DNA of 64,000 nt from Trachythela sp. YZ-2020 (GCA_016169945.1 JADLSH010000318.1:2266501-2330500); one strand, 5' to 3'; positions 1 to 11,188 are shown, counted from the stretch's first letter. Numbers and translations: made by a program. The notes: a model not told the origin generated them from the sequence alone.

Positions 1-440
1 TTAAAGGTGTGTGAATCCGATCGGATTTGGACAAAAATACACGCGCTCGGATCGGATTTTGTTGCTTTTCTGTCGGATCGGATTTTGTTGGTTTTTGTCG
101 AATCAGATCGGATTTGTTTTTTCCTCGCATTGGGTCAGATTTTGTCATGAAAAATCATTGCAAACAATTAAGGTATTGCTATATTCCACAACTGTGAATG
201 AGGCTTTTCAGTGTTTTCACTGTTCTCGAATTTATTTATCTTGGTTATAGTATTAAAGTTAAGGAAATTATAAAATATAAAGTATACAACTTTATCAGTG
301 TTCGGATCGGATTAAGACTTTAGCATCGGATTTAATATTTTTTTTCGGATTGGATCGGATTACATTTTTCAGCTTCGGATCGGATCGATAAGTTAGACCA
401 ACCTCCGGATTCAAATAATCCAATCCGACGCACGCCTCTA
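1..440. repeat. Degenerate TCGGATCGGATTT repeat cluster
   Basis: About eight imperfect copies of the self-complementary core ATCCGATCGGAT (for example near 13, 47, 73, 104, 302, 344 and 376) lie in AT-rich sequence. The left side starts near GTGTGTGAATCCGATCGG, and the right side ends with the roughly complementary AATCCGACGCACGCC. This looks like subterminal repeats of a non-autonomous DNA transposon, cut or near its end at the window edge. No coding potential is seen; the short open frame here is repeat-driven. Confidence 0.5.
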
Positions 441-446
441 CCCCAG

Positions 447-655
447 ATGCACCCTACTTTAGTATTTTACTCTGTCTAACACCAGACAATTTTACTTGTC
501 AGTGGTAGGGTACAGCCAGTTAATAGGTTAAAACTATCTGCCAGTGTCTCTTGTTAATCCATTAGCTGGCAATGCACCCTACTTTAGTATTTTACTCTGT
601 GTAAACGCCAGACGATTTTACTCGTCAGTGATAGGTGGGTTAATATAGTTTTCAC
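447..655. repeat. Two copies of a ~115-bp TIR repeat (MITE-like)
   Basis: The block beginning GCACCCTACTTTAGTATTTT occurs twice, near 448 and 572, with AGCTGGCA and GCCAGTTAAT arms between them. The same element occurs twice more at 4885-5120, where its full inverted ends (AACCCATTAGCTGGCA and TGCCAGTTAATGGGTT) are clear. It is a dispersed short palindromic element. Confidence 0.6.
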
Positions 656-843
656 AACCACAGTAAAAAAATTTATTCCATCAAAGCATTCTTCATAATT
701 TTCTATATTTACAACCATCATCTAAAATTGCAGTTTATTACTGCATAGACCTTGTCATTAGACATTACAAAATAATTCCTATAGTATATATTATATACTC
801 AAAGTCACAAAATATTCACTCCTCGAACAGTTACATTTCATAT

Positions 844-949
844 TACCAGTGGTGGAGAGCTTATTTTGAGTGTAAATGGGGGGTTTGTCGGAAATTTAGG
901 AGGCTTTGCCCCCTTCCCCACCGGAAAACGTGAATTTCCGCCACTGCGT
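844..949. repeat. Short element with CAGTGG / CCACTG ends
   Basis: The segment begins CCAGTGGTGGAGAG and ends TTCCGCCACTG, an imperfect inverted-repeat pair, with a G/C-run interior. It resembles the better-defined TAA-flanked element at 61866-62161. From 950 to 1532 I see only AT-rich 3' flank of SIRT1, with no gene. Confidence 0.35.
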
Positions 950-1532
950 ATTACCGTAGATATTCAATAAAAAATTAACTGGTTATAACCAACCCATATA
1001 TTTTTTGTTTAAAAAATAACTCACAAAATTTTCACAGGACAAAAACCATAAACCGTAACTGCCTTTTTAATGTCATGACGAAAACTAATCCTAAAGAAAG
1101 TGCAGAGATTCTCATGCTCTTTAATAGTATGTGTTTACAGATTATACTTAAGTTGCCTAAGGCCATAGGTTTGAATTTTATCCTGTGAATATATTTTTAT
1201 CACATATATTTCAATTCAGGTTAGTCATTATATCACTAAGTGACGCAACGATTCACTCTTATTCCTTCAAATCTTATAATTTCTGGAAAACAGCCTGGAT
1301 TACTCACTAAATTATTCTGTATCTCGTTACCGGATCACTCTAAACTTTACTACTAAACTACTTTTCCTTAATCTTAAATTATTTTGTTCAGTTTTGGGCG
1401 TGTGTACAGCGACCATATTTATAGGCTACTACTCGTCAATATTACTTCTCAAAACAATCTGGGTTTGTAAGCAAATTATTTTCCACAACTTCATTCACAT
1501 TATATTCAGGTTCCTCTATGACTGTATGTTCG

Positions 1533-4500
1533 TTAGTTATCTTTGAAATCCTCCACCTTTTCAATCCGTCCATGTTCGATACAATTCAACTCATCAATTT
1601 TATCATTCATTTCACTTGAACAATCTGATTTGTTCGACTCATCTTCATCATCGTCAAATGGCAACGGCGAATTAGATCGCCCAATCTCAGCGCCATGGAA
1701 TATATATCGACATGGTGGTAGAAAGACGTGTGAAACATCTAGAAACATAAATAAGTTGGTATTACAAGGGTTCCTAAAATCATCAAACAGTTTACTAATT
1801 ACAAACGTCAATTTGTGGAGCTTTAAATGGCCGGAGGCCAAGGACAAATCGATCAAATTGTCGTTGAAATTGGATGAGAAATTTATAAAACTTTTCTTGG
1901 TTCTCTCCTTCCGTGATGTGTAAAAGAACTGAAAACATAACGCATGCATAATTTGTACACGAATACTTCACTATCGCTGGTGCCTTATGCATTCTCTGAG
2001 TGCAACATTGAAAGGTATTTTATAGATGGAAATTTCGAGGGAAAATTATATATTATACATATTTTAGACCTAAATTGAAGCTGTGGTCCTGCGATTCCGG
2101 TGCAGCGCTCTGACCACCGAGCTACAGAATCCAGTTGCCAAGAGCTGACCACAAGTTCATGCATATATACTAGGGTGATATCAGTGTTTGGTATCTCTAG
2201 AATATTCGGAATATAAATATCTCTGAGTGCACAGTACAGGTCAAGTTTTTACCTTTGTCTTCTTTCTGATGCTGATCCAATGAATCACAATTTTCTACGA
2301 TCTCCTCCTTCTCCAAAGCACAACACTTTCTTTGCGAACCATCATCATCATCATTAAGAACGCCCTTGTTATAAAGATCTTCAGGAGAGTCTGGTGGTGT
2401 TTGCAAGAAAGGCGTAAGAAATTCCTTCGAGACGCTGGGTATTTCAAAACCTTGCAAAACCTGACTGCATGGTTCACCAAGTTGTTTACACATGTGTGCG
2501 ATAATTGTGTCGCAATCTCCGAGGAGCTCTACGTCGAAATTCATGTGTGGTAGTGGTTCACGGTTGATTAAAATTTGTGGGATGTTCGCTGGAATCTGAT
2601 CTAAAATGACAATTTGTATTGGAGTATATGTGAACGCAAAATCTATGACACAAGAGAATAGCTGGGCTTCACTAAACACTATCATGTAGCAAATGGTGGT
2701 CAACCTCGCTGCAGTTATCAAAGTGAGAAGATAATACTTAATTATTTTCATAATATGTAGTAGTTTTAATCAGATGATAAAATAATCACTTATACTCACT
2801 AGGTATTAAATTCACAGGTCTGACTTTCAATGAAGAACCAATTACGATGAGTAAATCAACCTACAAGAAATAAACACAATCATATAAGCACTGCAGGGTC
2901 TGAAATTTAGAATTTTTATCAGCATCCAATTGGTTTACCAGGATTCAAAGTTTTACTATCCTCCCTGAGAATTTGGTATTCCACTGGATACCAATAAGTT
3001 TTGGCTTCCCTGAACCATCCAAATAAATATCCATGTCTCTCACTGTTACAAACAGTGGCGGACACTTCACAAAATATTGGGGGTGTGGACTTAGGTTGCC
3101 AACATATACAGTAGCCACCCTTTCGTTGCTGCAAATCTCAGGTCTCATAACCTTTTTGGCTTAAATTTTATGCAAATTTAGAATCATAGATACAGCTTTG
3201 TTACACAGTTAATCAGCTATCATTCAAAGGCATTGTCCCCCCCTGGTTACAAATAACAATAACAACAGGAGATACTCAGATACAACAGTCAACAACTGGA
3301 CTGTAGACAAATTGGCATCATGAATTAATACACTATTACTAAGATGCACATAGCCTTCAACAAACGTCGATACGCTAGTCTTGAATGTTGTCAAAAGGCT
3401 GGTTATTTTCAAGGTGGCAGGCTCATAGTATTCAAAAGCTATTGGGACACCACTGCCAGCACTGGAGACATTTAACATTATCCTAATGTTTGAAATTTTT
3501 GGTATACAGGTGGGATACAAAATCTAATTTTAGTATCCGGTGGATATCGGGATACTGCAGATGTTCTGGTGAAAGCATGGAAAAATCCCCTGGAATATGC
3601 TGAGTTGAATGTGAATGTTTCTTTCTCAAAATATACATTATATTTCACAATCATTTCACCTGATTTATATCCTGTTCAATACAATCGTAAAACTTCTGAG
3701 GCAAACTCTCACCAAAAAACACAATATCTGAAACAGAATAATAGTTATGAACAATAGAATAATAGATATTAATCATGGGATATACAAAATATGTTATTTA
3801 AATTTAGGGAAAGAAGATTTACCTGGCTTCATGACTGAAAGGGTATCTTCTGAAACTGGACATTTTGGACACAGAGGAGTAACCTAGCATTAAAGGTAAT
3901 AAAATAATTGATTTATTTTCATTATAATATGTACTTTCAGTAGTCCTATATTTAGATGCATATAAATAGAATTGAGAAATGTAGTTTAATATTCTTCCTC
4001 CTATTAAGTATTGCCTGAGAGCCGAATGAATGCATTTACAGTACCTGGTTCAAAATATCATTTCGGATAGCATTTGATGTTACTTTATATTTACAATTGG
4101 TACATGATGCCGTCAAGAATGAACCTAAAATGGGAAATTTTTAGTGGTTTGAATTAGAGAAGAAGTTGACAAGTTGTTAAGAGATTAGCAAATGAAAATT
4201 AAAGGTCTGTTCCATTCTAATGTAAATGTCCTACACTCATTGTTTGAGCTCATTGCATTAAATTTGACACATGAGAAGTTCGACGTTTGAAACAGGCCAT
4301 AGTTTTCAAAATGCTTTTTGTGACACAAACTGGGACTCACCATGACACTCAATGACTCGTGTAATTCCTGCCTCTCGTTCCAAAGTATCGATATTCTGAG
4401 TATAGTTTCTCAGTAATTTATTGTTCTTCTCCAGTTGATGGATAAAACGGTGACTTAAAGATGGTTTAAATTTGCCAGGATAAATTTCCTAATAAACAAA

Positions 4501-7021
4501 TACAGAAGTATGTAACTTTGTTACAATGCAAGAACGGAACTTTGAGAGGTAAGGTCATCTAAGGTCCTTATTAACGTAACGATTTCCATACCTTAGCAAA
4601 CTTGTAAAAAGGTTTCATATTGTATCGGAAATATTGGATGTCAAACATTGCTTGTGGGTCTGGCAGGTCCGGGTATTCTTTACTTAGTCTTGCATAGATT
4701 CCATCTCGAGACCTGAAATCTGGAATGCCACAAGACACTGACACCTACAGAACGATTAAATTTAGAGATGTAAACTAAACTAACTTAATTTGCACTGGAT
4801 AGCTCTATCAGTTCTAAACTGTCCTCCCTAGAAGTCCAGTAAAGTCATGTTTTGCTCCAGTGTTACTACTGTACAAGAGGAAACCTAAACTAACCCATTA
4901 GCTGGCAATGCACCCAGATGCGCCCTACTTTAGTATTTTACTCTGTCTAATGCCCGACAATTTTACTCATCAGTGGTAGGGTACTGCCAGTTAATGGGTT
5001 AACAAAACTATCTGCCAGTGTTTCTTGTTAACCCATTAGCTGGCAATGTGCCCAGATGCAACCTACTTTAGTATTTTACTCTGTCTAACGTCAGTGGTAG
5101 GGTACTGCCAGTTAATGAGCCAATTTAAACTAACTTTATTTATAGTAGATAGCTCTATCAGTTCTAAACTGTTCTTTCTAGAAGTCCAGTAAAGCCCATC
5201 ACTTATTGATCCAGTGTTACTACAAGAGGAAACAGGAACACCCATAGAAAATCTATGGTGTTTGGTAGCGTCAAACTGGTAGCACTCTTCTCACATGTAA
5301 GAGTTGCAGAGGGGAAAGGCACAAGCACTAACCAATGTGCCACTGACTGACCGACATACTACCAAACTTACTAACCCCTGCTCCTGTTAAAACCAAGATA
5401 TTTCTACAAGTTTTCAAGAGATCTAAGACTTGATCTAATGTATTGATATCAGGCAATTTTTGTCGATGTTGTGGGTCGGTAAGCAGATCAAAAATCAGTT
5501 TCCACGTCATGAACATATCCATATCTTCGGGCTAGAAATAGAAATGAATACAGTGTGATATCAGAGATTATATGAGAAGTAAGAATGCAATTGTTCGGGA
5601 ATATTATGAGAAGAGACTTAAGAGAGAGAAATATCCAGCCAAGGTACTATGGAGACCTTATCTATAAGAGGATGACGAGCAGTTGGGAGACAGAGGATAA
5701 GATGGAGAGACAATACGAGATGGGCTAGAGAAAACCTTCCTGCAAGGAAAATTTAAGGCACAAGATCAAGACAGATGCCTAAATCATTATTTGGATGCAT
5801 TGTTATTATGTGGATTGAGGACAGTGGATATGGTGGTGAGACTGGCAGATGACAGCACAGGAGGCGAAGGTGTTGAGAGAGGATGGAAGTACATGATCGC
5901 TGCCATCACTTGACCGACACACAGGTTAGTTATACAGTTGTCTTACCAGTACAATATTAGATGGTAGCATTTCTTTCAAAATATGTCGAGGATCTGTACC
6001 AAGTTCAATATGTCTCTGAATCCAACCCATTGGACCTAGCCATGTAAATATTTATCTGTGTGATCTTATACAGTTGTAACCAAGGGCTTAATCCTGCTGG
6101 GGGGACGATGGGATTCGATGGACATTCCCAATATAATCTATAATAAATCATGTCTGTTGGCCAGCTCATTAGCCCACTCTTTGGAATGGATTATCCGATT
6201 ATCGCCCTTGGTTGTGACAACAGGTCCGGAGTTAATCGCAAGGGCGGGGCAGGGGCACCTTACACCAACTTTCAATTCAAAACTGTGTAGGTTTGGGGCT
6301 AACTTGAATAACAGGGATCATATTTCCTGCAGTTTCTGATACTTCTGGCCCCCATATAAAATAAAGGATGCACCCCCCTGGCTTTGACGCCCCCTCGAAT
6401 ACAAGCACGTGCTCCGTACTCGACCCAGTCTCTTTGGCTTATGCGCAAGCGCGGAATGGCGCCATATTGGAATTTCCGGCAAAAAAAATTCGCAATTATA
6501 AACACATACAACGCAAATTTATATTATTTCTTCTTTAAATCAACCTAATATATCCTTAGGGTACAAAGTTTTACCATAAAACGGTCTAGAAATGCATGAA
6601 AAATTAAAAAATACCGGCGAATATTTGTACCAACCGGAATTCAAGATGGCGGTCGCAAAATACAAACAAATATCGAAATTGTTCATGCTTGTTGCCCGCT
6701 AGAAGCTATTTAAACCTAATAATCGATGTTACCTGCTACGGGCTGTCGATTTTGTTCGTCTACCGAGTCAAAATCGTCAAAACATTCAAAACCAAAGTCA
6801 CTTAGCTCCGAATCGGCATCGCCATTGAACTCAGTAATGGCGCGAAAACTAGTAGGTTCGCCATGTGATTGTACATCGCGGCCTTCGTCTTCGGTTGGAC
6901 ATGGTGGCCCAAATACCGCCTTTTCTGACGCCGAAATTTCATCATTCGATAGCTCGTCCATGAATCTAGCCCTTTTTGCAAGGATTTCGTCAGATTCTGG
7001 GCGGTTTCGTTTGGAATTCAT
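1533..7021 (-). CDS. SIRT1: SIRT1-like NAD+-dependent protein deacetylase, 11 coding exons
   Basis: Class I sirtuin that deacetylates lysines using NAD+, in SIRT1 mainly on nuclear proteins. Exons in transcript order: 7021-6733, 6035-5947, 5531-5376, 4744-4592, 4488-4341, 4124-4045, 3883-3823, 3727-3660, 2860-2800, 2600-2253, 1738-1533. All introns are GT-AG and phases close to 552 codons plus TAA. Seen: an acidic N-terminal exon; GAGVSVSCGIPDFRSRDG across exons 3-4 (NAD site); TQNIDTLE and the catalytic-type ECHG (His about 278) in exon 5; zinc pairs CTNC (286/289) and CPKC (310/313); VIGSSLKVRP in exon 9; PQILINREPLPH in exon 10; and RYIFHGAE (about 495-502) in the last exon, the ESA-type segment of SIRT1 C-termini. 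The ATG at 7021 was chosen over an upstream in-frame extension because it gives a compact promoter. It is shorter than the roughly 750-residue human protein, mainly in the disordered ends. The orthology is secure; the exact ATG is less so. Confidence 0.95.
2086..2160 (-). repeat. tRNA-derived SINE head fragment
   Basis: On the minus strand, GTAGCTCGGTGGTCAGAGCG is a good tRNA D-arm/A-box, preceded by CAACTGGATTCT. It sits in SIRT1 intron 10. A related copy is at 17205-17325. The T-arm side is degraded, so this is not a tRNA gene. Confidence 0.6.
2640..2765. repeat. Dispersed MITE copy (ATGGTGGTCAACC family) in SIRT1 intron 9
   Basis: It contains GCTTCACTAAACACTATC, ATGGTGGTCAACC, a GAGTGAGA-like segment and ATTATTTTCATAATATGTAG. 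The same order of blocks is found at 10166-10342, 46285-46400, 49910-50109 and 63865-63935. This is a half-length copy just upstream of SIRT1 exon 10 in transcript sense. Confidence 0.55.
4775..5345 (-). repeat. SINE tails and TIR repeats filling SIRT1 intron 3
   Basis: Minus-strand copies of the CCAGTATAAATAAAGTTAG-type SINE tail occur at about 4775-4890 and 5125-5250. The second continues through the SINE body (AAACTGGTAGCACTCTTCTC) to a tRNA-like head near 5340 (GGCACATTGGTTAGTGC on the minus strand). Between them lie two copies of the 115-bp AACCCATTAGCTGGCA element. Confidence 0.6.
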
Positions 7022-7330
7022 GGTGAATATGTTTTTGGTCAATGGTTTCGACTCGACAATGACGTACGCAAAAAGCGTGCTGTTTTCAATCACAATAAAG
7101 AAACGAGAGCAGTTTTACTAGGGAGGGGAGGCTAAGGTAAGGGATCTCCTAAAACCACTATAATTCTGCTTAAATTTCCTAAAATGAACTCAAACATTAA
7201 AGCAGACACAGTTTAAGACTCATTTTATAATTCTGAATCGTTTTATACAGTTTTTAGCGAACGTTTTGGGGGAAACTTGCATTTAGTCTTCGCACTACCC
7301 CACTCAGAGTGGATACACTTTTTGCCTAAA
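7022..7330. promoter_or_regulatory. Shared (bidirectional) promoter region of SIRT1 and TTI2
   Basis: Only 309 bp separate the inferred SIRT1 start codon (minus, 7021) from the TTI2-like start codon (plus, 7331). The interval has no repeat copy and no other gene. No TATA box was convincing. A head-to-head layout this tight implies overlapping promoters, and 5' UTRs must also fit here. Confidence 0.7.
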
Positions 7331-9100
7331 ATGGCGGCGAAGTCACTCCAAGAATGTAATATGATTCTAGCTGAATTTTTTGGTGAAAACACGCTCAGAA
7401 AGTTAAACGAAAAACATCAACGCAGCTACAACCCAAGACAGTTTCTAAAGGATATATTTGATATAATTTGCGAGCATTTTCCATCAAATTTCGACCATGA
7501 AAGTGAGGTAGTTGTTGGGACAGGAGTGGGCAAGTTCAGCTTGGTTGACATTGCTTCGCGAATTTGTGAAATATTCTCGTCTACAATTGTGCTTCAGACT
7601 TCAGCAGAGTATTTAAAAGAGCTTGAAAGTATCGAAAAATATTGCCAATGTTTGAAAATATGTAAAATCGTTGCTGACATTGTTAAAAGTTCAAGTTGTA
7701 ATTATGAGTGGTTTATTGGAATTATTAACACACAAGAATTGAAAATCTTGGAAACGTCAGATTTAGAGGAACCAAAGAGAAATATCACACAATTCCTTAG
7801 TTCACTTTTAGAGCTAATAAATTTAATGCCACTTAATTTTGGATCGCTAAGAGATCATCCAAAACTGAAATTGTATCCTGGAATTTTACAATTATGCCGC
7901 CTGGTTCTAGAAAAAATTTCTGAGAATTTACAAGATGAACTTTACAGGAACTTGAGGTTAACTATACTGAAGAAGGTTTCATGTGAATTCGTAATGATTT
8001 GCGTCCAACAAATTGGTGACCAAAGCTGGGCTTTGGACAACTGTAAGAAGATTGCAATGGATGTCTTACAGTCTCTGATAGTTATATGTGGCAGTTGTGA
8101 TAAAGTCGAGTTGCTGTGTGGAAAGGATGCAAAAACTCTAAAGGATGACTTTAAAGATTGTTGCTTATTTCCAAATGGTATTCTTGATAGTGTTTTAGAG
8201 AATATAAAAACATTTATGTCAAAAAACAAGCTTCCAGATTGCTCTGTTGCAGTACACATCTTAGTTTGGTCAATAACAAATGTTAAACACCCATACCTTG
8301 GCGAACAGATTTCCATGATCCTACCACCACTCTTAATGTTGGTTGACGATCATCGAGTTGAGAACCGTGTCATTGGAATAGAAACCCTATCTCATGTAAT
8401 TGAAAACACAAATGCAACCGAACTATGTTGGTATGGACGGGCGGACATTATTTATGATGCATTGCATCATCGTATACGTACTAACGAGCCGCAGGTTATG
8501 CAGGTTTTACAACCTTGTTTGCTGAAAATAATCAAAGTTATTGAACCTTCCCCAAAGAAGGCGATTGCCGGTTGTAAAATGAACAAGTGTGATGAAAACT
8601 TCCAAATTATCTTAACATCAATGGAGTTCGAAAGTAAGATTCTGATGAGACGAGCTTATTGTAGCAATTTGGCTTTGTTTATTGATCACATGGGTATTAC
8701 GGTCGTTAGGCATTTTAAGCGTTTGTTAAGGGTCGTATTTGGATATCTAGAGATTGGAGATGGCGATACTGAAGAGTGGAGAATTGCTATTCTTGATGTT
8801 TTGAAATGTATTATTCTTAACGCTTGGCCAAGGGTTCCTAATCATGTACATGACATACTAAGGTGTTTAACGAAGCTCGTTATTGATGTATCATTGTCGA
8901 GTATTGTTCCCACTAACGTGAAACATTCAATGTTTAAGAAAATTGAGAACTGTTTAGTGATGTTGTTGTGTGTGTGTGGTGAACCTGTGAGGAACCAGCT
9001 TGAATGCATGACATCGGGGCTTGGTCTCAAAGAGGCAGAGGAACTAATCACTAGGGCGTTAAATTTATTCAAATCTAACCCACAAATTGTTATAAAATAG
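7331..9100 (+). CDS. TTI2: TELO2-interacting protein 2-like (TTI2), intronless
   Basis: A single open frame of 589 codons starting at AAAATGGCGGCGAAG; the frame extends upstream to 7277 but without an earlier ATG. TTI2 partners TTI1 and TELO2 in the TTT complex, which helps mature ATM, ATR, mTOR and other PIKK kinases. The protein reads as an all-helical HEAT/ARM-like fold with no enzyme motif. The best family marker is around residues 325-375: HPYLGEQISMILPPLL, then VENRVIGIETLSHVI, then WYGRADIIYDALHH, matching the conserved TTI2 core (remembered, not searched). It is somewhat longer than the vertebrate protein of about 500 residues. It is intronless while its neighbours are intron-dense. 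It could be another HEAT-repeat protein, but TTI2 is the clear first choice. Confidence 0.82.
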   Translation: MAAKSLQECNMILAEFFGENTLRKLNEKHQRSYNPRQFLKDIFDIICEHFPSNFDHESEVVVGTGVGKFSLVDIASRICEIFSSTIVLQTSAEYLKELESIEKYCQCLKICKIVADIVKSSSCNYEWFIGIINTQELKILETSDLEEPKRNITQFLSSLLELINLMPLNFGSLRDHPKLKLYPGILQLCRLVLEKISENLQDELYRNLRLTILKKVSCEFVMICVQQIGDQSWALDNCKKIAMDVLQSLIVICGSCDKVELLCGKDAKTLKDDFKDCCLFPNGILDSVLENIKTFMSKNKLPDCSVAVHILVWSITNVKHPYLGEQISMILPPLLMLVDDHRVENRVIGIETLSHVIENTNATELCWYGRADIIYDALHHRIRTNEPQVMQVLQPCLLKIIKVIEPSPKKAIAGCKMNKCDENFQIILTSMEFESKILMRRAYCSNLALFIDHMGITVVRHFKRLLRVVFGYLEIGDGDTEEWRIAILDVLKCIILNAWPRVPNHVHDILRCLTKLVIDVSLSSIVPTNVKHSMFKKIENCLVMLLCVCGEPVRNQLECMTSGLGLKEAEELITRALNLFKSNPQIVIK

Positions 9101-9127
9101 GTGTTGTTGCCAGAACTGTTTGATTTA

Positions 9128-9133
9128 AATAAA
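9128..9133 (+). terminator. Polyadenylation signal AATAAA for TTI2
   Basis: AATAAA lies 28 bp after the stop codon and is followed by a GT/T-rich stretch (GATGGTGTTTTTCAG) about 20 bp on. This gives a very short 3' UTR. Confidence 0.7.
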
Positions 9134-10165
9134 AATTGAAAATGTGACTGATGGTGTTTTTCAGTTAGCGTTGCCGTTATGGGACAGTGGGACGGGTAGT
9201 GGTCAACTTCAGAAATGTTAACAAAGGAGATCAGTACTGTGACGGCAACTGGATTTTGCCATGGCACGGATGAAATTGATACTGCCTAATAGGTAGTCCT
9301 AGCATCGGTAAAAGTGGCACGGGTAATATTTTTATCCATGCTGTGCCAAATATTGAGCGCAGTGTAAACAAGCCTTTAATTAGCATAGAATTTCCCCCAT
9401 AATATGCTTTGCAAATAAAAAGAAGGTAGCTCCGCTATGCTTGAAACTTTTTTCTTGGCTATGCAAGGGCCAAATCAATGAGACCATTTCTGAGGTCAAA
9501 ATTAGATTAGTTTGCATAAGGTTTCTCCTTATTAATGCTTCTTTCAAGTTTGGTCCAGTGTAATCACAAGTTTGGTCCAGTGATTTAGCTGTACATCGTC
9601 TTGTTGCTAAATTTTCCGAAGCAGGAGATCGAAGACTGTGTTTTCTATTCTAATATTGTATTTGCTCAGAGGCTCTCTTATCGTGTAAAAATGTTTTGTA
9701 CATAAAAGAAACTATAATTTTTTCACATTTGGGGGCTACTGGGTTAAACTTCCATTGAAATATGATCTTGATCATTGAAATATGTCAGCACTTTTAATGC
9801 AGAGGAGGGCAATGACTGACTCCCCTGGAATTTTATTAGTATATGCAGTATTTTAAAGTGACACGTCTTGCGAAATAAACTATGGTCCATCTGCATTCAC
9901 ACAGGTAAATCTAATAAGTAATCGAAGTATTAACCATGGTTAACTTTGACATGGTGCAATTAAGTGAAGTTTTTAAGAGTGTACACTATAATTTTTAATA
10001 CATGTTTGTTGATACATAACAACTCCTTAAGTCTAGTGCAATTATTTTGGCTTTTCATTATATTATGTATGTACGAAATATTTTTTCTCACGAAAAAAGT
10101 CCGTCGTCTGTGTCCATCGTCCGCAGTCCGCGTCCGCCTTTTATCCACACTCCTTGCAATTGGCG
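9134..10165. other. Intergenic, no gene seen
   Basis: AT-rich unique-looking sequence. A short duplicated phrase AAGTTTGGTCCAGTG occurs at about 9546 and 9570. No open frame has coding character. Confidence 0.5.
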
Positions 10166-10342
10166 GGTTTCAGTGAGCATTACAATTAGGACAGCAGATG
10201 GTGGTCAACTGCAGAACTGTTGACACTTGAAGGAGCAGGAAAATTGAACTGCATCTCTTCTATTTATTTGCCTCCAAATACAACTACTACATAAAATGAA
10301 AAGAATTAACATTTTCTTCTCTCACTCTGATAACTGCGGTTG
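10166..10342. repeat. Dispersed MITE copy (AGCAGATGGTGGTCAAC family)
   Basis: It begins GTTTCAGTGAGCATTACA and contains CAGCAGATGGTGGTCAAC, ATTTATTTGCCTCCAAATA and CACTCTGATAACTGC. It matches the full copy at 49910-50109 but its right end runs into the ACTCTCAT cluster. Confidence 0.6.
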
Positions 10343-10420
10343 ATGAGAGTTAATGAGAGTTGCAACTCTCGGTCGCGTTTGGCCACCATTCCAACTCTCA
10401 TCAACTCTCATGCACTCTAA

Positions 10421-11188
10421 AGCCCGCCGCACACTAGAGCTATCAGCTTAGCAAAGTTTCACTCGTGACTGTTGGCGTAAGCAAGTTCCCCCAGTGTGCG
10501 GTGGCGTTTTGAGCGCTATTGTTCACGCGTGCCATCGGCACCTGATATTCAACATGTTGAACAATTTTGTGCACGAGTGAACATTTCCTCCAAGTGTGCG
10601 CGCGTGCAAAGCTATCGCCTTACAATGTCATACGAATACGCATGCGTAGAAGTGCTAATCGCGATAAATAAAATGGCGGCGAGTAGTGATTTGGTGGTAT
10701 GTCAACCTGTGATACTGTCTAAATTTTTCGGGGTCTTCGTTACTCAGCTCATGAACAATATTTGCAAACGCTCCTTGTGTTTGGCGGCGGGAAATCCAAC
10801 GCTTTGTCCATATGTTCCTATTAGCAGCTCTCAAACGTCTTCTTCTACGTCGCAGTAAAAGAAGGAAAAGCAAAACTTCTTCTTCATCTGACGAGCTTGA
10901 GTCTGCGCTTGAGTTTAGTTCTTCCTCAAGAGCATCGGCCATGTTTGATCGCGATTAGCACTTCTACGCATGCGTATTCGTATGACATTGTCGATAGCTT
11001 TGCACGCGCGCACACTTGGAGGAAATGTTCACTCGTGCACAAAATTGTTCAACATGTTGAAGATCAGGTGCCGATGGCACGCGTGAACAATAGCGCTCAA
11101 AACGCCACCGCACACTGGGGGAACTTGCTTACGCCAACAGTCACGAGTGAAACTTTGCTAAGCTGATAGCTCTAGTGTGCGGCGGGCT
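10421..11188 (-). mobile_element. PIF/Harbinger-type DNA transposon, internally deleted, ~241-bp TIRs
   Basis: Long inverted repeats at 10421-10665 and 10948-11188 match almost perfectly (one substitution and a 4-nt indel seen). Ends are AGCCCGCCGCACACTAG and its complement, flanked by TAA on both sides (10418-10420 and 11189-11191), the 3-bp TWA target duplication typical of PIF/Harbinger. The 282-bp core holds only the transposase N-terminus, so the element is non-autonomous. The near-identity of the arms suggests recent activity or constraint on the arms. Confidence 0.9.
10655..10942 (-). pseudogene. Harbinger transposase N-terminal fragment
   Basis: A 95-codon frame starting at an ATG at 10942 has an acidic/serine start, a run of arginines (about residues 31-36), then WTKRWISRRQTQGAFANIV and ELSNEDPEKFRQYHRLTY, resembling the region just before the DDE nuclease domain in HARBI1-like transposases. 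The match stops near residue 81; the remainder is read through the opposite TIR. The DDE catalytic domain is absent. Confidence 0.75.

Noticed and set aside
5580..5935. LINE reverse-transcriptase C-terminal remnant in SIRT1 intron 2
   Set aside because: A phrase translating as GRQRIRWRDNTRW looks LINE-like, but the frame breaks quickly and no endonuclease or RT motif is present. Too weak to annotate without a database search.
6075..6225. MITE with AACCAAGGGC ends in SIRT1 intron 1
   Set aside because: A ~14-bp imperfect inverted pair is visible but no target duplication and no second copy in the window.
7277..7330. Upstream N-terminal extension of the TTI2-like protein
   Set aside because: The frame is open but begins without ATG (TTG); the ATG at 7331 has a good context (AAAATGG).
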